Shown in pieces: positions 25,207 through 32,952 of a stretch of 64,000 nucleotides of DNA. The translations under genes were made by a program, and so were the position numbers. Position 1 is the first letter of the stretch. Each line of letters opens with the position of its first letter. The notes beneath the pieces were generated by a model. The model made no database searches, was not told the origin of the DNA, and was given only the letters and a program-made list of their open reading frames with translations. Source of the DNA: Flammeovirgaceae bacterium (GTDB lineage: Bacteria > Bacteroidota > Bacteroidia > Cytophagales > Cyclobacteriaceae); the NCBI GenBank assembly GCA_020635915.1, contig JACJYU010000001.1, forward strand, positions 2,332,501-2,396,500, written 5' to 3'.

Positions 25207-26457
25207 TTACACCAAATATTCAAAAAGGTTTTCGTCCTGGTTGACCAGCGTGTAATTCATTTTTTCCGAATCCATACGGCCCACCAAAGCGTGAAAATCC
25301 TTTTCGTGCTTTACTTCAATGCCAATCAAGGCCGGCCCGGTTTCCTTGTTGTGCTTTTGTATAAATTCAAAACGCACGATGTCGTCATCAGGCCCCAGGA
25401 TGTGGTTCACAAATTCTTTCAGCGCGCCCGGGCGCTGTGCAAAGCGGATGATAAAATAGTGCTTTAGCCCTTCGTACAGCAACGACCGCTCCTTTATTTC
25501 CTGCATGCGGTCGATGTCGTTGTTGCCACCGCTGACCACGCATACCACTTTTTTCCCTTTTAGCTGGCCGGCACATTGTTCAAGGGCGGCAATGGAAAGT
25601 GCCCCGGCCGGCTCCGCCACGATGGCATCCTCCGTATACAGTTGAAGGATGGTGGAGCCCACCTTTCCCTCTGGCACCAGCAGCATTTTGGAAAGGGCAT
25701 CTTTGCAAAAACCAAAAGTGATGTCGCCAACTTTTTTTACGGAGGCACCATCCACAAAATTTTGGATGTGGCCCAACACCACCGGCTTGCCGGCCTTTAA
25801 TGCCGCGGTCATCGAAGGCGCGCCCAATGGCTCCGCCCCGATGATTTCCGTTTTTGGGGAAAAGGCCTTAAAGTAGCTGGAGATACCCGCACACAAGCCG
25901 CCACCGCCAACGGGAACAAAGACCATGTCAATTTCCCCCTGTTCTTCCAGGATTTCCTTGGCCACCGTGCCCTGCCCTTCGATTATTTTTAAATGGTCGA
26001 AAGGAGGGACAAATTCCATCTTGTGGTTTTTTGCGTGGAGGAGGGCGTGGTATTGGCATTCATCGAAAGTATCGCCTATTAAAACCACCTCCACGTTTGT
26101 GCCCCCTAGCATTCTTACCTGGTTGATCTTTTGCCTGGGGGTGGTGGTGGGCATGTAAACAACGCCATCGATGCCCAGCTCGCGGCAGGAAAACGCTACG
26201 CCCTGGGCATGGTTCCCGGCACTGGCGCAGACCACACCGTTTGCCCGCTGCCTGGGGGAAAGGCCCTGGATGAGGTTGTACGCCCCACGGATTTTATAGG
26301 AGCGCACGGTTTGCAAATCCTCCCGTTTCAAATAAAGGTCACACCCAAACCTTAGGGACAACTTGCGATGGTACTGCAAGGGTGTTTTGATAACGACCTT
26401 TTGCAGTACTTCGGCTGCTGCATGGATGTCCAGTGGGCTAATTGCTGTATTTACCAT
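25207..26457 (-). CDS. ilvA: Biosynthetic threonine ammonia-lyase
   Basis: 416 residues. A PLP enzyme turning threonine into 2-ketobutyrate for isoleucine. The PLP lysine is in VRSYKIRGAYN (about residue 60), and the phosphate loop GGGGLCAGIS and CASAGNHAQGVAFS segments are present. The last 80 residues are one ACT-like regulatory domain (HYFIIRFAQRPGALKEFVN), as in the shorter threonine deaminases, where isoleucine or valine acts. It ends the ilv gene group; leuC follows after a 227-bp gap that holds a terminator. Confidence 0.93.
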   Translation of the reverse strand: MVNTAISPLDIHAAAEVLQKVVIKTPLQYHRKLSLRFGCDLYLKREDLQTVRSYKIRGAYNLIQGLSPRQRANGVVCASAGNHAQGVAFSCRELGIDGVVYMPTTTPRQKINQVRMLGGTNVEVVLIGDTFDECQYHALLHAKNHKMEFVPPFDHLKIIEGQGTVAKEILEEQGEIDMVFVPVGGGGLCAGISSYFKAFSPKTEIIGAEPLGAPSMTAALKAGKPVVLGHIQNFVDGASVKKVGDITFGFCKDALSKMLLVPEGKVGSTILQLYTEDAIVAEPAGALSIAALEQCAGQLKGKKVVCVVSGGNNDIDRMQEIKERSLLYEGLKHYFIIRFAQRPGALKEFVNHILGPDDDIVRFEFIQKHNKETGPALIGIEVKHEKDFHALVGRMDSEKMNYTLVNQDENLFEYLV

Positions 26458-26522
26458 TATTCACAGGGGTTGACAGTTGACAATCCAAAATGTCAAATTG
26501 TTGTTGTGAACTGCTTTTGATT

Positions 26523-27593
26523 TTAGTCTATCATGCTTGCTTCTGCCGTGGCTTTTTCCGGCCTCAACTGTCGCACGGCTGCCCCGGCCTGCCACAATTC
26601 GCTATTGCGCAACTCCTTGAGTTCTTCTGCAAGTTTTTCCCGGTAGTCCGGCTGGCTGCACTTGTCGATAGTCCGTTGTGCTTCCGCGCCACTTTCCACG
26701 CTGTCGTACAGTTCTTTGAAGACAGGCAACGTGGCCGCCTTGAATTTTTTCTTCCAGTCCAGCGCGCCACGCTGTGCAGTAGTGGAGCAATTGGCATACA
26801 TCCAGTCCATTCCTTTTTCGGCCACCAATGGCATCAGGCTTTGCGTCAGCTCTTCCACGGTTTCGTTGAACGCCTCCGAAGGGGAGTGCCCCTTGGCCCT
26901 GAGCACTTCGAATTGTGCCTCAAATATCCCGGCAATGGCGCCCATCAAAGTGCCCCGCTCCCCGGTGAGGTCGGAGTATACTTCTTTTTTGAAATCCGTT
27001 TTGAACAAATAGCCGGAGCCCAGGCCTATGCCCAGGGCTATGGCCTTTTCCTCTGCTTTTCCCGAGGCATCCTGGAACACGGCATAGCTCGAGTTAATGC
27101 CCTTCCCTTGCTGGAACAACCTTCTCACGGAAGTGCCCGAACCTTTGGGCGCGGCCAGCACCACATCAATGCCGGCAGGGGGCACGATGCCTGTTTTTTC
27201 CTTGAAGGTGATCCCAAACCCGTGGGAGAAGTACAGCGTTTTGCCGGGGGAGAGGTGGGGTTTCACCGTAGGCCACAACGCGATTTGCCCGGCATCGGAA
27301 AGCAGGTATTCTATTACCGTGCCTTGCTTCACGGCTTCTTCTATTTCAAAAAGCGTTTCCTCGGGCACCCACCCGTGGGCCACCGCCTTGTCCCAGGTTT
27401 TGGACCCTTTTCTTTGCCCTACAATCACGTTGAACCCATTGTCGCGCAGGTTCAATGCCTGTGCAGGCCCCTGAACGCCATAGCCGATTATTGCAATGGT
27501 CTCATTTGCCAATACGTCCAATGCTTTTTCCATGGGAAATTCCTCTCGTGTGACCACTTCTTCAAGGGTTCCTCCAAAATTGATTTGTGCCAT
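26523..27593 (-). CDS. ilvC: Ketol-acid reductoisomerase
   Basis: 356 residues. The Rossmann loop is IGYGVQGPAQALNLRDNG, and GQRKGSKTW helps choose NADPH. The metal-binding C-terminal knotted domain shows DLTGERGTLMGA and later E-rich helices (FEAQFEVL, ETVEELTQS). It catalyses the isomerisation and reduction step of valine and isoleucine synthesis. It sits 34 bp after ilvN and 65 bp before ilvA. Confidence 0.95.
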   Translation of the reverse strand: MAQINFGGTLEEVVTREEFPMEKALDVLANETIAIIGYGVQGPAQALNLRDNGFNVIVGQRKGSKTWDKAVAHGWVPEETLFEIEEAVKQGTVIEYLLSDAGQIALWPTVKPHLSPGKTLYFSHGFGITFKEKTGIVPPAGIDVVLAAPKGSGTSVRRLFQQGKGINSSYAVFQDASGKAEEKAIALGIGLGSGYLFKTDFKKEVYSDLTGERGTLMGAIAGIFEAQFEVLRAKGHSPSEAFNETVEELTQSLMPLVAEKGMDWMYANCSTTAQRGALDWKKKFKAATLPVFKELYDSVESGAEAQRTIDKCSQPDYREKLAEELKELRNSELWQAGAAVRQLRPEKATAEASMID

Positions 27594-27627
27594 AACTCTT
27601 TTTTTTTTTTAATGGTTGTGTTTCCGT

Positions 27628-27927
27628 TTATCCCAGTACTACTTCTTTGTTGTTCCGTTCGTTTAGTTCATAAAACAATTCGCTGCCCGCACAATAGTCC
27701 ACACGCTCTACCTCAATTAATTTTTCCAATTGGTATTTTACCTTTTCCATAAGCCCGGGGGTGGTATAAAGCAGCAGGAGCGCCCCTCCTTTGTGAAAAT
27801 CCCCGGTGATCTCATGGGCAATCAGTTTTTTTATCCTGACACGCCTTCTGTTAAGGACGTTCACGATCCGGTTAAGGATTGAAAAATTGTTTTCCGCGGA
27901 CAGCTCAAGGGTATAGTCTTGTTTCAT
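27628..27927 (-). CDS. ilvN: Acetolactate synthase small (regulatory) subunit, single ACT domain
   Basis: About 99 residues from ATG 27927 (MKQDYTLELSAENNFSILNRI), a single ACT domain with the RRRVRIKKLIAHE segment. Longer frames start at 27972 or 28011 but add unrelated residues that overlap or crowd the ilvB end. Most bacterial IlvN/IlvH proteins are about 160-180 residues with a second C-terminal domain; this one lacks it and is closer in size to E. coli IlvM. It regulates the catalytic IlvB subunit, whose gene precedes it. Confidence 0.8.
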   Translation of the reverse strand: MKQDYTLELSAENNFSILNRIVNVLNRRRVRIKKLIAHEITGDFHKGGALLLLYTTPGLMEKVKYQLEKLIEVERVDYCAGSELFYELNERNNKEVVLG

Positions 27928-27988
27928 ATTCAAATGGTTGTCTTTGATGGTCAATGGAATTGCCAGTTTCATATTATGGTTATTTTGA

Positions 27989-29731
27989 TCATTCTTTTTC
28001 CAACATGACATCCGACACCCCGGCCCCGGCAGGGATCATGGGGAATACGTTGTCTTCTTTTCCCACCTCCACTTCCAGGAAGCAAGCCGTTTTCGACTCC
28101 AGCATTTCCTTCAGTAGGGGCGCCAGTTCTTCCCTGCGCGTTGCTTTTTTCGCGGGGAGCCCGTATGCCTGCACCAGTTTTACAAAATCGGGATTTGCCA
28201 ATTCCGTGGAGGAGTAGCGTTTCTCATGGAACAACTCCTGCCACTGCCGCACCATGCCCAGAAAGCCATTGTTGAGCATTAGGATTTTTACGGGAATGCC
28301 GTATTGCATGATGGCCCCCAGCTCCTGGACGGTCATTTGAAACCCACCGTCCCCGATTACGGCCACTACCGGTTGTTGTGGTTTGGCCAGCTTGGCGCCC
28401 ATGGCGGCCGGCAAGGCAAACCCCATGGTGCCCGCCCCGCCAGAAGTGATATGGGTGCGGGGGCCTTTATAGCCAAAATACCGGGCAGCGATCATCTGAT
28501 GCTGCCCCACATCGGTTACCACAATGGCGTTTCCTTTTGTCAGCAGGGAGAGTTGGTTGATTACCTCCGCCATTTTTATTTTCCCGGTTGGGCCAAACTC
28601 TTTGCTGGCCACCTTTTCCTGCTCAATGCGGTCCAAGGCCTCAAAACTTGCCCGCCATTCTTTGTGTTCGGCAGGGTGGCACAGGGCGGTCAGGGCATGC
28701 AGGGCTTCCCTGGCATCGGCATGGACGGCCACATCGGCAGTTATGATTTTATTGATCTCTGCCCTGTCGATCTCGATATGCACCACTTTGGCCTCGGTGG
28801 CGTACGTGGCCACGTTTCCCGTCACCCGGTCGTCAAACCGCATTCCTACGGCAATGAGCACATCGCACTCATTGGTGTTTACATTGGGCGCGTAGTTGCC
28901 GTGCATGCCGAGGAACCCGACATAATTGGGGTGGTCCGTAGGGAAGGCGCCCAGGCCCAGCAAAGTGCAGGCCACGGGAATTCCCGTTTTGTTGGAGAAT
29001 GCCAATAGTTCTTCCGTTGCCCCCGAGAGGAGCACCCCCTGGCCGGCCAGTATATACGGCCGGCTTGCCTGGTTGACGAGCCGTGCGGCTTCCTCCACTT
29101 GCCGGGGCTGGAGCGCGGGCGTTGGCTGGTAGGTGCGCACCTGCCTGCATTTTTCGTATTCAAAATTTTCCACCCATTCGTTCTGGGCGTTCTTGGTAAT
29201 GTCGATCAGCACCGGGCCGGGCCTCCCCGAACGGGCAATGTAAAAGGCCCTGGCCACCGCGCCTGCAATGTCCTTTGCCTCGGTGATTTGCACGTTCCAC
29301 TTCGTTACCGGGTTGGTGGTGTTGACCACGTCTATTTCCTGAAAGGCATCGGTGCCCAGCAAGTGGGCAAATACCTGGCCGGTGATGCAAACCACGGGGG
29401 TGGAGTCTATCAGGGCATCCGCCAGGCCGGTGATGAGGTTGGTGGCGCCCGGCCCCGAGGTGGCAAGGGCCACGCCTACTTCACCGGAGGCACGCGCATA
29501 CCCTTGTGCGGCATGGACGGCCCCCTGCTCGTGGCGCACCAGGATGTGGTTCAATTTGTCCGAATACCCATAGAGGGCATCGTACACCGGCATAATGGCA
29601 CCGCCAGGGTACCCAAACAAGGTAGTGACGCCCTCGGCCACCAGGCACTGAAGCAAGGCTTCGGCCCCGGAAACCTTTTGTGGGCTTGGGGTTTGGTTTT
29701 CTTGTTTAACTTTCGTCAGTAACGCATCCAT
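27989..29731 (-). CDS. ilvB: Acetolactate synthase large (catalytic) subunit
   Basis: 580 residues. A thiamine-diphosphate enzyme: the activating glutamate lies in the N-terminal domain (VRHEQGAVHAAQGYARASG), and the ThDP motif runs from GDGGFQMTVQEL to MLNNGFLGMVRQW. It condenses two pyruvates, or pyruvate with 2-ketobutyrate. It overlaps the end of ilvD by 26 bp, so translation is coupled, and is followed by the small subunit gene. Confidence 0.96.
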   Translation of the reverse strand: MDALLTKVKQENQTPSPQKVSGAEALLQCLVAEGVTTLFGYPGGAIMPVYDALYGYSDKLNHILVRHEQGAVHAAQGYARASGEVGVALATSGPGATNLITGLADALIDSTPVVCITGQVFAHLLGTDAFQEIDVVNTTNPVTKWNVQITEAKDIAGAVARAFYIARSGRPGPVLIDITKNAQNEWVENFEYEKCRQVRTYQPTPALQPRQVEEAARLVNQASRPYILAGQGVLLSGATEELLAFSNKTGIPVACTLLGLGAFPTDHPNYVGFLGMHGNYAPNVNTNECDVLIAVGMRFDDRVTGNVATYATEAKVVHIEIDRAEINKIITADVAVHADAREALHALTALCHPAEHKEWRASFEALDRIEQEKVASKEFGPTGKIKMAEVINQLSLLTKGNAIVVTDVGQHQMIAARYFGYKGPRTHITSGGAGTMGFALPAAMGAKLAKPQQPVVAVIGDGGFQMTVQELGAIMQYGIPVKILMLNNGFLGMVRQWQELFHEKRYSSTELANPDFVKLVQAYGLPAKKATRREELAPLLKEMLESKTACFLEVEVGKEDNVFPMIPAGAGVSDVMLEKE

Positions 29732-31385
29732 CGGCAGCAGTTTTTACTTGTTTTGCATATTTATACAGCACCCCGCTCTTTGCCCGTAGCGGGGGCTTCC
29801 TGAAAGTGGACTTCCTGATCACCAGGGTTTTTTCGTCCACCAATAAATTCAGTTCGCGTTTGTTTACATCTATTTCTATCCAATCGCCATCTTCCACCAG
29901 CGACAACAGGCCGCCATCAAAAGCTTCGGGCGTGATGTGGCCCACAACGAAGCCATGTGTGCCCCCGGAAAACCTTCCGTCCGTTATCAGGGCCACGCTT
30001 TTGCCCAGGCCTGCCCCCATGATGGCGCTGGTGGGCTTCAGCATTTCGGGCATGCCGGGCGCCCCTTTTGGCCCCACGTACCGGATGACCACCACATCGC
30101 CTTCTTTTACTTTGCCCGAGGCAATGCCTGCGGTCAGTTCAAACTCCCCGTCAAACACCCGCGCCTTTCCTTTGAACTTTTCGCCCTCCTTGCCGGTGAT
30201 CTTGGCCACGGCCCCTTTTTCGGCCAGGTTGCCATAGAGTATTTGAATGTGGCCGGATTTTTTGATGGGCTTTTCCAGCGGAACGATAACGTCCTGCTTT
30301 TCAAAGTCGATGGCCTCCACGCCTTTCAGGTTTTCGGCAATTGTGTGGCCGGTCACGGTGAGGCAATCGCCATGGAGAAGGCCCTTGTCGAGGAGGTATT
30401 TCATTACCAGGGGGGTGCCGCCTATTTTGTGGAGGTCTTCCATTAAATATTTTCCACTGGGCTTCAGGTCGGCAATCAACGGGGTGTTGTCTGAAATGCG
30501 CTGGAAATCTTCCTGGCCCAGGCCCAGGCCCACCGACTTGGCCATCGCAATGAGGTGGAGCACCGCATTGGTGGATCCGCCCAGTGCCATCACCAGGGTC
30601 ATCGCATTTTCAAAAGCCTTTGCCGACATGATGTCCCGTGGCTTGATGTCTTTTTTCAACAACAGGTGGATGGCCTCCCCCGCGGCCTTGCATTCGGCAG
30701 ATTTTTCTTTGCTCAGGGCCGGGTTCGATGAAGAGTAGGGGAGCGACATTCCCAATGCTTCGATGGCGGAGGCCATGGTGTTGGCGGTGTACATCCCGCC
30801 ACAGGCACCGGCACCCGGGCAGGCATGCTGAATGATGCCCTTGTAGTCTTCTTCCGAAATTTTGTTGGCCAGCTTCCCGCCCAGGGCTTCAAAGGCAGAG
30901 ACAATGTTCAATTGTTTTCCTTTCCAATGGCCACCGGCAATGGTCCCGCCATACACCATGATGGCCGGCCGGTTGAGCCGGCCCATGGCCATTAACGACC
31001 CGGGCATGTTTTTGTCGCAACCCACCACAGCGATCAGCCCGTCATAGTATTGCGCATTGCAAACCGTTTCAATGGAGTCCGCGATCACTTCGCGGCTTAC
31101 CAAAGAATAGCGCATGCCTTCCGTGCCATTGGAGATGCCATCGCTTACCCCGATGGTATGAAAAACCAGGCCTACCAGCTCCTGGTCCCAAACGGCCTGC
31201 TTTACTTCCCCGGCCAGCGCATTGAGGTGCATATTGCAGGTATTGCCGTCAAAGCCGGTGCTCACGATCCCTACCTGCGCTTTTTTTAAGTCTTGCTCAG
31301 TCAAGCCAACACCATACAGCATGGCTTGTGCCGCAGGCAGGGTGGGGTCTTGTGTAATGGTTTTACTGTACTTGTTGAGTTCCAT
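29706..31385 (-). CDS. ilvD: Dihydroxy-acid dehydratase
   Basis: 559 residues with the iron-sulfur cysteines in VVGCDKNMPGSLMA and CPGAGACGGMYTANTMAS, and the C-terminal GRFSGGTHGFVVGHITPEA. It dehydrates dihydroxy acids to 2-keto acids in valine and isoleucine synthesis. It follows ilvE by 63 bp and overlaps ilvB. Confidence 0.96.
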   Translation of the reverse strand: MELNKYSKTITQDPTLPAAQAMLYGVGLTEQDLKKAQVGIVSTGFDGNTCNMHLNALAGEVKQAVWDQELVGLVFHTIGVSDGISNGTEGMRYSLVSREVIADSIETVCNAQYYDGLIAVVGCDKNMPGSLMAMGRLNRPAIMVYGGTIAGGHWKGKQLNIVSAFEALGGKLANKISEEDYKGIIQHACPGAGACGGMYTANTMASAIEALGMSLPYSSSNPALSKEKSAECKAAGEAIHLLLKKDIKPRDIMSAKAFENAMTLVMALGGSTNAVLHLIAMAKSVGLGLGQEDFQRISDNTPLIADLKPSGKYLMEDLHKIGGTPLVMKYLLDKGLLHGDCLTVTGHTIAENLKGVEAIDFEKQDVIVPLEKPIKKSGHIQILYGNLAEKGAVAKITGKEGEKFKGKARVFDGEFELTAGIASGKVKEGDVVVIRYVGPKGAPGMPEMLKPTSAIMGAGLGKSVALITDGRFSGGTHGFVVGHITPEAFDGGLLSLVEDGDWIEIDVNKRELNLLVDEKTLVIRKSTFRKPPLRAKSGVLYKYAKQVKTAADGCVTDES

Positions 31386-31448
31386 TCTCCTTTGATCCTA
31401 GGTTTAAGGTTCAAAGCCCATGCGGCTTTCAACTTTCAACTTTCAATT

Positions 31449-32336
31449 TTAAACTATTACGTAACTGTAACTCTTGTCTAAAACCAGGCATTGGTAAGCC
31501 TCCTGGACGATGGCCCCCAGGGATTCTTTCCAGGGCTTGCCAAATTTTTGCCCTTCCACGGATTCAATCCCAATGACTTCCGCAGCGGTGCCACAGAAAA
31601 ATGCACTGTCGGCCTCGAACAGGTCTTCGGGCTTGAAAAGTTTTTCCACCACCTTCAAATCCAGTTCGGCACAAATTTCCAACACGGTTTGGCGGGTAAT
31701 GCCGGGGAGTATGCTTCCCCGTGGCGGGGTGTAAAGCACCCCGTCTTTTTCATAGAAGAAGTTTGCCCCGGGGCCTTCCGCCACAAAACCATCCATATCG
31801 AGAAGGAGGCCCTCGTCAAAACCGCGTTGCTTGGCTTCCGTGGTGGCCAAAATGGAATTGACGTAGTGGCCGCACGCCTTGGCCTCCACCTTGAAGGATT
31901 TTGGGTTGGGCCTCTGGTAGGAAGAAACACATACCTTCAACAGTTGGTCGCCCAGGTACTTGTCCCACTTCCAGGTGGCGATCATCAGCGACACTTCATG
32001 CGGGCTGGTGAGCGACATATTGGGGCTGCAAAATACCAGCGGGCGGATGTAGGCATTGCTTTGGTGGTTCCTGGCCAGCACTTCGTAGGTGGCCTGCGTA
32101 AGTTCTTCCGGGCTGTAGTGGAGGGGTATGCCCACCAGTGAAGCACTGCGGAGCAGCCGCTTATAGTGGTCGTGTGCCTTAAAGATTTTTACCCCGTTTA
32201 CGGTATGGTAAGCGCGTATCCCTTCAAATACGCCATACCCATAGTGAAGGGTTTGGCTGAACAAATCGGTCTTTGCCTCTGATGCCTTTACGAATTTTCC
32301 ATCCAGGAAAAGGATCGTGTCGTTAGTGTAGTACAT
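31449..32336 (-). CDS. ilvE: Branched-chain amino-acid aminotransferase
   Basis: 295 residues of PLP fold type IV: YGYGVFEGIRAY near the N-terminus, the PLP lysine in EAKACGHYVNSILA (about residue 159), DGFVAEGPGANFF and the phosphate region GITRQTVLEI. It transfers the amino group from glutamate to the three branched-chain keto acids. As the first gene of the operon it is preceded by a complete leader-peptide attenuator (32372-32535). Confidence 0.94.
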   Translation of the reverse strand: MYYTNDTILFLDGKFVKASEAKTDLFSQTLHYGYGVFEGIRAYHTVNGVKIFKAHDHYKRLLRSASLVGIPLHYSPEELTQATYEVLARNHQSNAYIRPLVFCSPNMSLTSPHEVSLMIATWKWDKYLGDQLLKVCVSSYQRPNPKSFKVEAKACGHYVNSILATTEAKQRGFDEGLLLDMDGFVAEGPGANFFYEKDGVLYTPPRGSILPGITRQTVLEICAELDLKVVEKLFKPEDLFEADSAFFCGTAAEVIGIESVEGQKFGKPWKESLGAIVQEAYQCLVLDKSYSYVIV

Positions 32337-32343
32337 ACTTTAG

Positions 32344-32359
32344 AACAATCGTTAGTTTG
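32344..32359 (-). promoter_or_regulatory. 16-nt box shared by the ilvE and leuC leaders
   Basis: Identical to 24989-25004 (plus strand AACAATCGTTAGTTTG), 7 bp before the ilvE start codon and downstream of the attenuator hairpin. The flanking bases differ between the two copies, so the box itself has been conserved or copied. Confidence 0.6.
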
Positions 32360-32371
32360 TTAGAATCCATA

Positions 32372-32406
32372 TAAAACAAAACCGCTCCAATTTCTCGGAG
32401 CGGTTT
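32372..32406 (-). terminator. Attenuator terminator of the ilv operon
   Basis: On the minus strand AAACCGCTCC, an 8-nt loop GAGAAATT, and GGAGCGGTTT form a 10-bp perfect stem followed by TGTTTTAT. It lies 25 nt after the stop codon of the leader peptide and 43 nt before ilvE, the position expected of an attenuator. Confidence 0.9.
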
Positions 32407-32430
32407 ATTATTCAGTTTAAAACAATAGTA

Positions 32431-32535
32431 TCACCACCCCGGTTTTCGAAGAATAATGACGCTAATAATGACCAGCAGGCCCGTGATCAAATTGATCGGG
32501 GAGTTAGTTATTTCGTATCGCTGCGTGGTGTTCAT
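32431..32535 (-). CDS. ilvL: Ile/Leu/Val-rich leader peptide of the ilv operon
   Basis: A 34-codon frame, ATG at 32535 to TGA at 32431. The peptide contains the run TGLLVIISVIIL; in all it has seven Ile, four Leu, two Val and four Thr, that is, the end products and the precursor of this pathway. The last codons (CCG GGG TGG TGA) contain GGGGTGGT, which can pair over 8 bp (two G-U) with ACCGCTCC, the 5' arm of the terminator. A ribosome stalled on the Ile/Leu/Val codons would leave that segment free to form the antiterminator; one reaching the stop would cover it. The gene name is by analogy with enteric ilvL. Confidence 0.85.
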   Translation of the reverse strand: MNTTQRYEITNSPINLITGLLVIISVIILRKPGW

Positions 32536-32923
32536 TTTGTTTTTTTTATCCGTGCTGTGGTACAAGGATGGAAATTTTTTTTCGAGGATTCAAACAAAAA
32601 ATTAAAAATAATTTAAACGGAAGGTTAACGGGTGTTAGGAAGCCAGGGCACCGGCAAACAAAACGGTTTTGCTTTTGGCACCTGAAAAAAGGGGCCACGG
32701 CCCTGCCGGGGCGGGCATAATGGGGCGCCTAAAAAAACCATTGGGCAACTTCAGGGTAAGGAAAACCAGTGGGCCGCCTCCTTTTCTGGCACCCCCTTTA
32801 TGGAAGCCCGGGGGCGGGAGGCCCATCCAGCGAAGGGGTGTTTTTCCTGGCCATCCCGAACGGTTTTGGGGAACTAACCCACTGGCCATCAGTACGATGG
32901 CTTTTAGATGGGAATTTTTAGCA
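32536..32923. other. Intergenic region between ilv leader and the Y-family polymerase gene
   Basis: It should hold the ilv promoter (an AT-rich stretch at about 32575-32625) and the divergent polymerase promoter. I cannot place a Bacteroidota-type promoter with confidence. The GC-rich part at 32690-32880 contains inverted fragments (GGGGCCACGGCCC) but no frame that I believe is coding. Confidence 0.4.
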
Positions 32924-32944
32924 ATTACTAAAATATTTAGTAAT
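32924..32944 (+). promoter_or_regulatory. Inverted-repeat operator upstream of dinB, possible SOS box
   Basis: ATTACTAAA and TTTAGTAAT are perfect 9-bp inverted arms separated by ATA, ending 8 bp before the start codon. A looser outer pair GCAAT/ATTGC extends the symmetry. Location before a translesion polymerase suggests a LexA-type site, but I know of no matching published consensus and no second copy in this window. Confidence 0.55.
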
Positions 32945-32952
32945 ATTGCCCT

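Noticed and set aside
26490..27752. A 420-codon plus-strand frame opposite ilvC
   Set aside because: It is the antisense of a well-matched ilvC and ilvN; its translation is low-complexity and without motifs.
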